DNA of 13,790 bases from an uncultured Dialister sp. (GTDB lineage: Bacteria; Bacillota; Negativicutes; Veillonellales; Dialisteraceae), in assembly GCF_900765565.1 (NCBI RefSeq), contig NZ_CAAFRZ010000219.1, positions 1-13,790 of the forward strand, in the 5' to 3' direction. The translations under genes and the position numbers were made by a program. The notes under the pieces were generated by a model that did no database searches, had not been told where the DNA came from, and saw nothing but the letters and a program-made list of their open reading frames with translations. Shown here piece after piece: positions 1 to 6,390 of this stretch (within the stretch, counting starts at the first letter, position 1; every line of letters starts with the position of its first letter).

Positions 1-115
1 CCGAGGAAGGAGGCTGCCCACCAACAGATTCACTGTATTATTGGCCCTAAAATATCACTCGTCATCTCGAGCGGTGTGGACATGCTGTATGACGCTACAG
101 TCAAGAATCGCTACA

Positions 116-183
116 GCTGCGATGAGTCGAGAGATCTCTCAGATAGTTGACTGTGACGGAACAAAGGCAGAACTGAGATTTGA
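116..183 (+). repeat. Interspersed repeat, left copy (inverted relative to 13721-13790)
   Basis: The first 44 bases (116-159) match the reverse complement of 13747-13790 at 42 of 44 positions. After a variable 7-base versus 9-base segment, a further 17 bases match at 16 positions. The core contains the 12-base palindrome GAGAGATCTCTC at 129-140. Upstream at 61-73, GTCATCTCGAGCG looks like the opposite half of the same element. The bases between can fold, with GCTGTA (84-89) facing TACAGC (112-117). No open frame is shared convincingly, so I read it as a non-coding interspersed repeat, not an insertion-sequence end. Confidence 0.8.
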
Positions 184-271
184 TGTAAATAATTGTAAAG
201 GAAGAGTGCCGATGGGATTGAGAAAGAACGGTCAGGGCGACTTCAGCGAGAGCCCCCTCCGCCATACGGGC

Positions 272-295
272 ACCTCCCCCATAGATGGGGGAGGT
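272..295. repeat. Perfect 11-bp hairpin
   Basis: ACCTCCCCCAT (272-282) is followed by AG and its exact complement (285-295). A run of T does not follow on either strand, so it is not a standard intrinsic terminator. It is probably a member of a GC-rich palindromic intergenic repeat family. Confidence 0.6.
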
Positions 296-361
296 CAACG
301 AATCGCGGTTTCGCCGCTGTTGATATCCTGATGTCTCCAACCCCAAAACCCCGAAATTGAC

Positions 362-393
362 ACAGAAAAAGGCCCCTTCCTTGGGAAGGGGCT
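362..393 (-). terminator. Intrinsic terminator of the phosphoethanolamine transferase gene
   Basis: Read on the minus strand, a GC-rich stem of about 9-10 bp (393-384 pairing with 380-371, loop of 3) is followed at once by five T (complement of A at 366-370). It lies about 155 bases past the stop codon of the minus-strand gene ending at 547, with other GC-rich hairpins between. The stem also resembles the repetitive hairpins of these flanks, so a repeat may have been co-opted as terminator. Confidence 0.65.
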
Positions 394-456
394 GCCCACC
401 GGGCTGGGGTTAGCTGATGGGCACAGAAAGAAGCGCCGCAGGCCGAAGCCTCGCTG

Positions 457-486
457 CCCCCTTTGGGGGAAGTCCCGCAAAGCGGG
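457..486. repeat. Pair of adjacent GC-rich hairpins
   Basis: CCCCC-TTT-GGGGG (457-469) is followed by CCCGC-AAA-GCGGG (474-486). Flanking TGCCCCCTTT and AAGGGGGTGCA can also pair around the second hairpin, giving a nested fold. There is no T run, so termination is unlikely; this looks like a palindromic interspersed repeat in the 3' untranslated region of the minus-strand gene. Confidence 0.55.
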
Positions 487-518
487 CAAGGGGGTGCATT
501 TACGGCAAAGCCGCTGAA

Positions 519-554
519 GGCCTCGATCTCGGTCTCGGTCTCGACCTCAATCTC
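519..554. repeat. Degenerate hexanucleotide tandem repeat over a stop codon
   Basis: Six consecutive six-base units read GGCCTC, GATCTC, GGTCTC, GGTCTC, GACCTC, AATCTC (plus strand). On the minus strand they read as GAGRYC units, and the TGA stop of the phosphoethanolamine transferase gene (547-549) lies inside the array. Copy-number change would keep the frame but could alter the bases around the stop. Confidence 0.6.
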
Positions 555-2367
555 CCTTCCCCCACGCCGGATCGTCGGCGATTCTCTTTTTCCGCTCGAA
601 GGTAGTGGCGTTTTCCTTATTGATGGCGTAGTCCTTAGAGGAGAAGTCGTACTGGGAATGGTAGAAGTTGGTCTTTGCCTGCCAGATGCCGGTGACCGTA
701 TCGAAGGCCATGTCGTTGGTGAAGACCGTCTGCTCGTGGGACTTCAGGGTGGGCATGAGGTCTGGATGGGCGGCCTGGTAGTCCGGCGACAGATATACGA
801 AGAAGGGGATGTGCACCATGTCGTAGTAGAAGGGGGAGGTGGTATGGTAGTGCTTCATATTTTCCCCGTGGTCCGAGAAGTAGATCATGGACTTCAGGTT
901 CAGGTTTGCCTTGGCGTATTCGAAGATGTCCTTCATCACCCGGTCATCGTAGGCGATGGTGAGGTCGTAGTCATGGTAGGGGTCCTCTTTGGAAATGCCC
1001 AGCTTATCCCGGAGGTTCACCGGTACCCGGGCGATGTAGGTGTAGTGGCTGCCGTCGATATTGATGAAGATGACCCGCTTCTTCGCCGGGGGCAGTTTCT
1101 TCAGCACCTCCAGGGTATAGCCGTCGTAGTTCTTTTCCCAGTAGGAATCGTCGCAGCGTTCGGCGATCATGGTGACGCCGGCACTGGACATGGAGCTCCT
1201 GTTATGGAAGGAAATCCAGTCCGTCCGGTATCCCGCCGCCTTCGCCACGTCCACCATGCTCACCACGTGCTCCAGGGACATGTCGCCGTACTGGTTGGCG
1301 CTGGTCATGGCATAGGACAGGGAGAAGAGGGTATTCGGGAAATTGGAGTACGCATGGTAGCCCAGGGCAAAGTCCGGGGACTTCGCCATTTCTGAGAGCC
1401 AGGGCGTCGTATTTTCGGGGTAATCCGGGGTGAAGGCCTTCATGTGATCCCGGTTTGCGCTTTCCCCGATGATCACGATGTGGGTGCCCTCGTCGATACC
1501 GTCACCGGGATCCGGCGGAACGAAGGCCATATTCTTTACGTTCTTGTCCAGGTTGTTATTCAGCTTCTGGAGCAGCTGGTATTCGCTGCCCTTGGAATTC
1601 AGAGATTTGATGATGGACGCCGGGAAGACGTGGGTGATCTGGCGATAAAATCCGCCGAAGAAGAGGATGGAGATCACCGCCAGCCCTATGGTATAAGCCC
1701 GGCCGCTGCCCCGGAGGAAGGGACCCTCAAAGGACCGGGCCGCCTTCATCATGGAACGGGCGAGGCCCACGGCACAGGAAATGACGATACCCAGGGCAAT
1801 CACCGCCATGACAAGATGCATGGGGGATCCCATGGTGCGGAGGAAATCCTTGATTTCCTTTACATGGGTGGAACGGACTGCCATCATGGCAAACATATCC
1901 ATTTCCCCGCCGAAGAGCACATAGTAGCCGATGTAGATGAAGGGGAGGAGCACCATGAAGAAAGTGTAAATCCCCGCAATCACGGTCCACAGGGAGCGGA
2001 ATTTCTTCAACCTCGCCGTAAGGGCGGTGTACACATAGGGCAGCGCAAAGAGAAGCGCTCCCAGCACGTAGTAGTCACCGAGATGCTTCTTCTCCGGCAG
2101 CGATGCAAAGCCGTAGGCCCAGGTAAAGGTCCCCGCCCAGAGCAGGGCCAGGATGGCCGCCCAAGGAAGGAGCCGCTTCAGAAAGGCCCGGTTCATGGTG
2201 AAGAAAAGTCCGAAGGACACGATGAGCATCACCAGGAGCGCCGCCCCCAGCCGGGGCTGCACGTAGCTGTGGATATCCGGAAAATCGCTGCCCAGATGAA
2301 GAATCGCCATAATCACCACGGCAATCCCCAGGGGCCAGAGCAAAGATTCAAGTATACGTTTTTTCAT
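547..2367 (-). CDS. Membrane phosphoethanolamine transferase (EptA/MCR/CptA-like, sulfatase superfamily)
   Basis: A 606-residue inner-membrane enzyme expected to move phosphoethanolamine from phosphatidylethanolamine to lipid A, LPS core or another glycan, with its catalytic domain outside the membrane. Hydrophobic segments lie near residues 10-25, 42-57, 66-85, 98-115, 127-152, 181-205 and 225-240; this exceeds the usual five, so some may not span. The soluble domain follows from about 280. It shows the metal and catalytic set of this family: GES at 301-303 (metal Glu302), PNTLFSL with candidate nucleophile Thr346, DGSH with His441, SDHGEN with Asp499 and His500, and His519. The start ATG follows GAGG on its strand. 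It is transcribed away from the glycosyltransferase genes and is GC-rich (34 of 60 bases at 1021-1080), like ugd. Which acceptor it modifies, and whether it affects polymyxin resistance, cannot be read from sequence. Confidence 0.9.
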   Translation of the reverse strand: MKKRILESLLWPLGIAVVIMAILHLGSDFPDIHSYVQPRLGAALLVMLIVSFGLFFTMNRAFLKRLLPWAAILALLWAGTFTWAYGFASLPEKKHLGDYYVLGALLFALPYVYTALTARLKKFRSLWTVIAGIYTFFMVLLPFIYIGYYVLFGGEMDMFAMMAVRSTHVKEIKDFLRTMGSPMHLVMAVIALGIVISCAVGLARSMMKAARSFEGPFLRGSGRAYTIGLAVISILFFGGFYRQITHVFPASIIKSLNSKGSEYQLLQKLNNNLDKNVKNMAFVPPDPGDGIDEGTHIVIIGESANRDHMKAFTPDYPENTTPWLSEMAKSPDFALGYHAYSNFPNTLFSLSYAMTSANQYGDMSLEHVVSMVDVAKAAGYRTDWISFHNRSSMSSAGVTMIAERCDDSYWEKNYDGYTLEVLKKLPPAKKRVIFINIDGSHYTYIARVPVNLRDKLGISKEDPYHDYDLTIAYDDRVMKDIFEYAKANLNLKSMIYFSDHGENMKHYHTTSPFYYDMVHIPFFVYLSPDYQAAHPDLMPTLKSHEQTVFTNDMAFDTVTGIWQAKTNFYHSQYDFSSKDYAINKENATTFERKKRIADDPAWGKGD

Positions 2368-2420
2368 GAGTACCTCATATAATCTAAAATATGTACATAG
2401 TACGTAAGTAAAGTTTAAAA

Positions 2421-2441
2421 TTTACGTAAACTATTATATCA
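2421..2441 (-). promoter_or_regulatory. Extended -10 promoter of the phosphoethanolamine transferase gene, with overlapping palindrome
   Basis: On the minus strand TGATATAAT (2441-2433) is a perfect -10 hexamer with the TGn extension; no good -35 is visible, as is common for extended -10 promoters. Transcription would start near 2426, giving a leader of about 60 bases. The perfect palindrome TTTACGTAAA (2421-2430) sits over the predicted start point, inside a looser AGTTTA...TAAACT inverted repeat (2412-2432). This placement suits a repressor site, but no regulator is identified. Confidence 0.5.
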
Positions 2442-2632
2442 CAAATGACTGAGGGTCATATAGCTGAATAAGCTTTATCGTAGTGCTTTGTATACTAGCC
2501 TGATAGTTTGGCCTATAAGCTCTGATAATAGTTAAAGTAAGAAAATAAATTTTTTATTCCATGAGTTTAAGTCAACGAAAATAGCCTATTTTATAGAAGA
2601 TAAGCATTTCGATTCTAAAATAAGATAACTTC

Positions 2633-2660
2633 TTGCCTGCAATAAAATTACAGGTATAAT
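2633..2660 (+). promoter_or_regulatory. Candidate sigma-70-type promoter of the glycan operon
   Basis: TTGCCT (2633-2638; 4 of 6 consensus bases) and a perfect TATAAT (2655-2660) are separated by 16 bases. Transcription would begin near 2667, leaving an unusually long leader of about 260 bases before the GT8 start at 2929. AT-rich DNA throws up TATAAT by chance, so the -35 match and spacing are the main support. Confidence 0.45.
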
Positions 2661-2777
2661 AAGGACATATATCTAAGTACTGCTTACTATGTTTCTACTT
2701 TCTATGGGGATAAGAGGTTCGAGCATAGAGATTCTTTAAAAGCTTATTGGGGAAATGCATTTGGTATTATTACTTAA
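2646..2777 (+). pseudogene. Possible coding relic without a start codon
   Basis: One frame (codons from 2646, stop TAA at 2775-2777) stays open for 43 codons in AT-rich DNA and reads like protein, rich in Tyr, Phe, Asp, Lys and Trp, with pieces such as STAYYVSTFYGDKRFEHRD. There is no ATG, GTG or TTG start with a ribosome binding site, and a stop lies just upstream (2643-2645). It could be the 3' end of a lost cassette gene. I do not recognise the family, and chance remains possible. Confidence 0.25.
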
Positions 2778-2928
2778 GATTGGGAAATTGAGAACAAAAC
2801 AAGGATGTAGCCTTGTATATTTGGGTCGTTCTCTAACATGAGAATGGCAGAGAATTACTTCGTGAATATATTGGGGACGGGAATTAAATATAATGATTTT
2901 ATATTAATGACTGCGAGAGGGATTTATC

Positions 2929-3939
2929 ATGAAATTTGTAAGGGAAGTTCGAGAAATTGGTGAGTATAAAGATGGAAAGTCATATTATCATGTAGCATTG
3001 ACAGGAACGCAGAATTATATACCATGGATAGGTGTGACCATGACATCCATTATGGAACATAATTCAGCATGCTTCGGGTTTCATATTCTCGTAGATAAAA
3101 CGGATGAAAATGATATAGATCGATTAGAGAGATTTTCCAGGCAATGGAATGTACCTGTTACTCTTTATTATATGAATGACGATGAACTTGCCAGGTATGC
3201 GAAATTTGATCGCTACTTTATTGGCGGAAGGTATATAGCAACGTTAGTATATAGGTTCGTAGTGCCGGATGTTGTATCTTCCCAAGTAAAAAGGATATTA
3301 TATCTTGATGGGGATGTTGTTTGTAACGGGAGTATTATAGATTACTTTAATTCTGAGATGGGGAATAAAATCGTAGCCGTTTCAGAAGATCTCAAAGGAT
3401 CTGAGTATGCACAACGAATGCATGTGTCTAAATATTTTAATGCAGGTATTATTTTAATTGATGTGAATAAATGGAAGAGGCATCAGCTGACAGGACAATT
3501 TCTAAGCGAAATGGAAAAGGAATGTAGTATACATCCCACTTTATCCTGCGCAGATCAGGATATTCTCAATAAATTCCTTGCGGAGAAGGCTCTCTTTGTT
3601 CCACATATTTATAATTTGCCCTATCGTTTAGTGCAACCTAGCATTTTCAAATCCAAAATTATAAATGAGGATGCCATGCAGGCATCACTGATTCATTTTA
3701 TTGGTGCCATCAAGCCATGGACTACTTATAATCAATCTGTGCCGATTGTGAAAGTGTGGGCTCATGCCAAGGAAAACTCTCCTTGGAGGGATGTACCTCT
3801 TCATGTGCCCAATAGCCAGAAAGCTCTTCATCAGGCGGCTAGAGATGCTCGCCGTCGTCATGCGTATAAGGAAATGGTTGGCTGGTATTGCCGCTTTATC
3901 AAATCCAAATTTGATGGGACGAAAAAAGTAGGTTATTAA
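2929..3939 (+). CDS. Glycosyltransferase family 8 (LgtC/WaaJ-like)
   Basis: A 336-residue cytoplasmic retaining glycosyltransferase, probably moving galactose or glucose from a UDP-sugar onto a growing LPS or capsule oligosaccharide. Diagnostic GT8 features appear in order: the N-terminal nucleotide-binding part (about 18-60), LYLDGDVV with the metal-binding DGD at 127-129, YFNAGIILID (NAG 171-173), ADQDILN (208-214), and HFIGAIKPW (256-264), where His256 is the expected second metal ligand. The basic C-terminus (about 300-336) fits membrane association, as in LgtC. The ATG follows GAGAGGG at good spacing. It opens the plus-strand operon, 561 bases from the divergent transferase, and counts 40% G+C at 3001-3060, far below the outer genes. 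Donor and acceptor sugars cannot be told from sequence. Confidence 0.9.
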   Translation: MKFVREVREIGEYKDGKSYYHVALTGTQNYIPWIGVTMTSIMEHNSACFGFHILVDKTDENDIDRLERFSRQWNVPVTLYYMNDDELARYAKFDRYFIGGRYIATLVYRFVVPDVVSSQVKRILYLDGDVVCNGSIIDYFNSEMGNKIVAVSEDLKGSEYAQRMHVSKYFNAGIILIDVNKWKRHQLTGQFLSEMEKECSIHPTLSCADQDILNKFLAEKALFVPHIYNLPYRLVQPSIFKSKIINEDAMQASLIHFIGAIKPWTTYNQSVPIVKVWAHAKENSPWRDVPLHVPNSQKALHQAARDARRRHAYKEMVGWYCRFIKSKFDGTKKVGY

Positions 3940-3975
3940 TGTTACTGATCATGACACCAGAGGAGAGAAAATAAT

Positions 3976-4066
3976 TAACTTTATTTAGATAAAAATGGCT
4001 ATAGCGTTAAAGGTGTAGTAAAATACAAGGACTGGGCCTATTCCTACGAATTGAATATTGTATAAT
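3976..4066 (+). pseudogene. Possible short coding relic between the GT8 and ligase genes
   Basis: Between stops at 3976-3978 and 4064-4066 a 28-codon frame reads with protein-like composition (for example GVVKYKDWAYSYELNIV at its end). It has no start codon. Eleven bases later the strong Shine-Dalgarno AAGGAGGA (4077-4084) has no start codon at a usable distance. Together these hint that the end of one gene, and the start region of another, were lost here. Family unknown; chance is possible. Confidence 0.22.
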
Positions 4067-4127
4067 AAAATTATCTAAGGAGGAGTGGAAGCTCCGGCTG
4101 ATATTGGTTTTGAAAAGGAAAGTCTTG

Positions 4128-5363
4128 ATGAATGCAGATAATTTGAACTATACTGAAGAACACTATAGTTATGCTAAGCTGTTGGCCAATGTAGTAGCAG
4201 CTTTGCTTGCCATGATTTTGAGCATACGATTTACGCCGGCTTATTATACCTATGCCATAATCTTGTTTGTGATATATTTTGTATATGACTGTACAAGATC
4301 GAAGGCATGCATCATTTCTATGCCCAGTAAAGCTTTTACCATTGGATACTGCCTGCTGTATGGGTCTTTAATTGTATCTGCGGGAGTAAATGCCGATAAA
4401 GATGGGCTGAGCCTGGTCCGGCAGTATATTTACTGGTCCTTACCCATGTGGATGATTGCTTATATGGCAGGAAAATATAATATTGAAAAGGGATTTCTTA
4501 CGGGAATCTTATCCGGCGCCATCATCTCGGGAATTTATGGGGCAGCTCAATGGATGAAGCATCCTGGTGAACGGATATTCAGTTTTTATACATATCCAAC
4601 CCATTATGGACTGGTTATTGCCATTGTTTTACCTGTAGTAGCCTATCTGATATTTAAGCGTAAAGAATCAATAGCCATGAGGTTAATAGCATTAGCTACG
4701 GCTTTGTTCATGCTGGTGTTGCTGTTTTTGACAGACACTCGGGCGGCCTTGATTGCCATATGCATTGGCTTTGTGGGATCTATCGGTATTGTGCTGGTTC
4801 GACACTGGCAGCAGATTGATCGTAAGATCAAGATAGGAACCCTCATATTTGTGCTGGCATTGGCTTTTTCCGGTGTGGCTGGGTTTAATTATATGCAGGG
4901 TCACAGGACCAGTTATGTGGGGCAGATTGGCGGGGAACGGCTCCTTATGCTTTCTGCCAGCTATAAAATGTGGGAAGACCACAAGATATCCGGTATTGGA
5001 CTGGACTCCTGGGAAAAGTATTACTACAGTAAGGAATATCATCCTGAAGAAGGGACAGAAACGAACCTGGATATGCCCCACAATATGTTTGTTTATTTCC
5101 TGTCATGTGCAGGCATCATAGGGGCCGTTGGCTTTGTCTTATATACTGTCCTTACATTCTGGGGACTTCTACGGGTCCCTTTTGGTAAGAATCTTGCTAT
5201 GGAAATTTGTTCCATGGCCGTATTTATAGCGTTCTTTATTGATGGTATGGCAGATTCTACACTTATTAATAAGATTCCTGTTAAAATTTACTTCGCACTT
5301 ATGGGATTCTTCATGATGTACAATCATGGAGCGAAAGGCAAAGTTTCCGATGAAAATCAATAA
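4128..5363 (+). CDS. O-antigen ligase / polymerase-type membrane protein (WaaL/Wzy_C family)
   Basis: A 411-residue polytopic inner-membrane protein with about ten or more hydrophobic segments and a long extracytoplasmic loop at about 254-318, the architecture of the WaaL/Wzy superfamily. Family marks are TDTRAALIA (Arg205), GGER (Arg271) and the loop-end MPHNMF with His318; Arg and His at these places are needed in WaaL for using undecaprenyl-diphosphate glycans. It either ligates glycan to lipid A-core or polymerises repeat units; sequence alone does not separate the two. I chose ATG 4128, eight bases after AAAAGGA. An in-frame TTG at 4104 would add eight residues but has no well-spaced Shine-Dalgarno. 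The 3' end overlaps the next gene by 14 bases, so the two are probably translationally coupled. Confidence 0.85.
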   Translation: MNADNLNYTEEHYSYAKLLANVVAALLAMILSIRFTPAYYTYAIILFVIYFVYDCTRSKACIISMPSKAFTIGYCLLYGSLIVSAGVNADKDGLSLVRQYIYWSLPMWMIAYMAGKYNIEKGFLTGILSGAIISGIYGAAQWMKHPGERIFSFYTYPTHYGLVIAIVLPVVAYLIFKRKESIAMRLIALATALFMLVLLFLTDTRAALIAICIGFVGSIGIVLVRHWQQIDRKIKIGTLIFVLALAFSGVAGFNYMQGHRTSYVGQIGGERLLMLSASYKMWEDHKISGIGLDSWEKYYYSKEYHPEEGTETNLDMPHNMFVYFLSCAGIIGAVGFVLYTVLTFWGLLRVPFGKNLAMEICSMAVFIAFFIDGMADSTLINKIPVKIYFALMGFFMMYNHGAKGKVSDENQ

Positions 5364-6333
5364 TCCGCTGGTGACAATTATCGTGCCAGCTTACAATGTG
5401 GAAAAATACATAGCGCGATGTTTGGACAGTATCATCCAGCAGACATACAAAAATTTGGAAATCCTAGTTATAGATGATGGGTCCAATGACGATACATCGA
5501 GTATTACGAAGTCTATGGCGGAAAAAGATTCAAGAATAATATATATAAAACAAACTGGTCAGGGAGTTAGTGCGGCTAGAAATCGTGGAATTCATGAAAG
5601 CCATGGTGATTATATCTTTTGGGTTGATGCGGATGATTATATAAGCCAGATGCTGATAGAGAATTGCATTTCAGTATTTCGAAAGAATCATGCTGACATC
5701 GTTGTATACGGTTCTCAGACTGTAAAAGATGGTAAGCCATTGGAAGCAGCTGTAATTCCACCATGCCTCCACACTGTTCGAGAATGGTATCGAGAGGCTG
5801 TACTTGATAAGATATCTAAAGTCTGGTCCTATGCGGCCAGAGCAGAACTATGGAGAAATACCGGATTTTCGTTGGATTTTGGTCATATGGGGGAAGATGG
5901 AATCGCAACCATAGATATTTTTAAAAAAGCACAAAAAATCACAGCAATTCCATTGTGCCTATACTACTATGACAGAGGAAATGAAAACTCACTGACTAGA
6001 CAAGTCTCATCTGAAATATTTTACGAACTTATGGAAGGATGGGTGGATCGGGAGAAAATCTGTGAAGCAGAATTTCCGGAATCAAGAGAATTCTGTATGC
6101 AGCGAGTATTGGCCTTTGCTGTAAAATCCTATTGTCTCTCATTAGTAGGGAATGAACTTGGCAGTAACAGGAAGGTTCGTATTTTGGATGTACTGGAATC
6201 CATGAATTTTTCTTTGGTTCAGGGACGGATGAGAGACAAGCTTTTGCGATGGGCCGCTATACATGGATGGAACTGTCCTTGCAGATTGTATGGACGAAGA
6301 AAATACCGCAAACTTATAAAGCAGAAGCGATAG
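5350..6333 (+). CDS. Glycosyltransferase family 2 (first of two)
   Basis: A 327-residue GT-A-fold inverting glycosyltransferase acting on the cytoplasmic face of the membrane. Visible motifs are VTIIVPAYN (8-16), QQTY (30-33), VIDDGS (40-45, UDP-binding Asp), GVSAARNRG (72-80), IFWVDADD (89-96, metal-binding DxD), and GEDG at 181-184, the usual place of the catalytic base. The C-terminal 100 residues are helical and basic, ending in a run of Lys/Arg. ATG 5350 is preceded by GAAAGG and places the family N-terminus where expected. An in-frame ATG at 5326 would add eight residues but has no ribosome binding site. The gene overlaps the ligase gene by 14 bases. Its motif spacing is the same as in the next gene, so they are likely paralogues. 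Sugar specificity is unknown. Confidence 0.9.
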   Translation: MKINNPLVTIIVPAYNVEKYIARCLDSIIQQTYKNLEILVIDDGSNDDTSSITKSMAEKDSRIIYIKQTGQGVSAARNRGIHESHGDYIFWVDADDYISQMLIENCISVFRKNHADIVVYGSQTVKDGKPLEAAVIPPCLHTVREWYREAVLDKISKVWSYAARAELWRNTGFSLDFGHMGEDGIATIDIFKKAQKITAIPLCLYYYDRGNENSLTRQVSSEIFYELMEGWVDREKICEAEFPESREFCMQRVLAFAVKSYCLSLVGNELGSNRKVRILDVLESMNFSLVQGRMRDKLLRWAAIHGWNCPCRLYGRRKYRKLIKQKR

Positions 6334-6358
6334 GCTCCTTTTGCTTGCAGGAACCTAT
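6330..6358 (+). other. Intercistronic stem-loop at the stop codon of the first GT2 gene
   Basis: ATAGGCTCC (6330-6338) can pair with GGAACCTAT (6350-6358) at 8 of 9 positions around an 11-base loop. The stem includes the TAG stop (6331-6333). No T run follows, so it is more likely an mRNA-stability or processing element than a terminator, in the 57-base gap before the next gene. Confidence 0.35.
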
Positions 6359-6390
6359 ACATAATTCTTTGAACATGGAGAGACATAATT

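Larger units (their letters stand above)
1..546. other. Gene-free repeat- and hairpin-rich left flank
   Basis: No credible gene lies here; the short open frames cross obvious hairpins and repeats and have no convincing ribosome binding site. The stretch holds an interspersed repeat (about 61-183), a perfect hairpin at 272-295, a terminator hairpin at 371-393, two GC-rich hairpins around 457-486, and hexamer repeats at 519-554. The 14-15 bases around 8-22 and 387-400 share the string GGCTGCCCACC, so at least one hairpin-repeat family seems to occur twice. This is typical of repetitive intergenic DNA. Confidence 0.75.
2368..2928. other. AT-rich divergent intergenic region with promoters and a possible coding relic
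   Basis: This 561-base gap separates the minus-strand transferase from the plus-strand glycan operon. It contains a promoter for each direction, a palindrome at 2421-2430, a stop-free but startless stretch at 2646-2777, and small hairpins at 2799-2816 (stem ACAAGG/CCTTGT) and 2829-2844 (stem TTCTC/GAGAA) in the leader of the GT8 gene. I see no intact gene, no JUMPstart or ops-like element, and no riboswitch that I recognise. Confidence 0.7.

Noticed and set aside
41..346. Small open frames on both strands in the left flank
   Set aside because: They run through the interspersed repeat and the perfect hairpin at 272-295 and lack ribosome binding sites; they are translations of repeats. The same applies to 13306-13694.
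463..1395. Long plus-strand open frame (310 codons) inside the phosphoethanolamine transferase gene
   Set aside because: It lies opposite a gene with clear catalytic motifs, and its translation is low-complexity Val/Gly/His. It is an antisense shadow of GC-rich coding DNA; the same holds for 1444-2382 and, opposite ugd, 12371-13150.
2838..2961. About 40-codon frame overlapping the GT8 start
   Set aside because: It has no Shine-Dalgarno, overlaps the GT8 gene out of frame and ends soon after; the GT8 start is well supported.
4061..4066. TATAAT as an internal promoter before the ligase-type gene
   Set aside because: There is no acceptable -35 at 16-18 bases, and the hexamer coincides with the end of a possible coding relic; chance in AT-rich DNA is likelier.
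4104..4127. TTG start for the ligase-type protein
   Set aside because: The nearest strong Shine-Dalgarno ends 19 bases upstream, too far, whereas ATG 4128 has AAAAGGA eight bases before it.
5326..5349. Earlier ATG for the first GT2 gene
   Set aside because: No ribosome binding site precedes it, and the family N-terminus begins naturally at the ATG at 5350.
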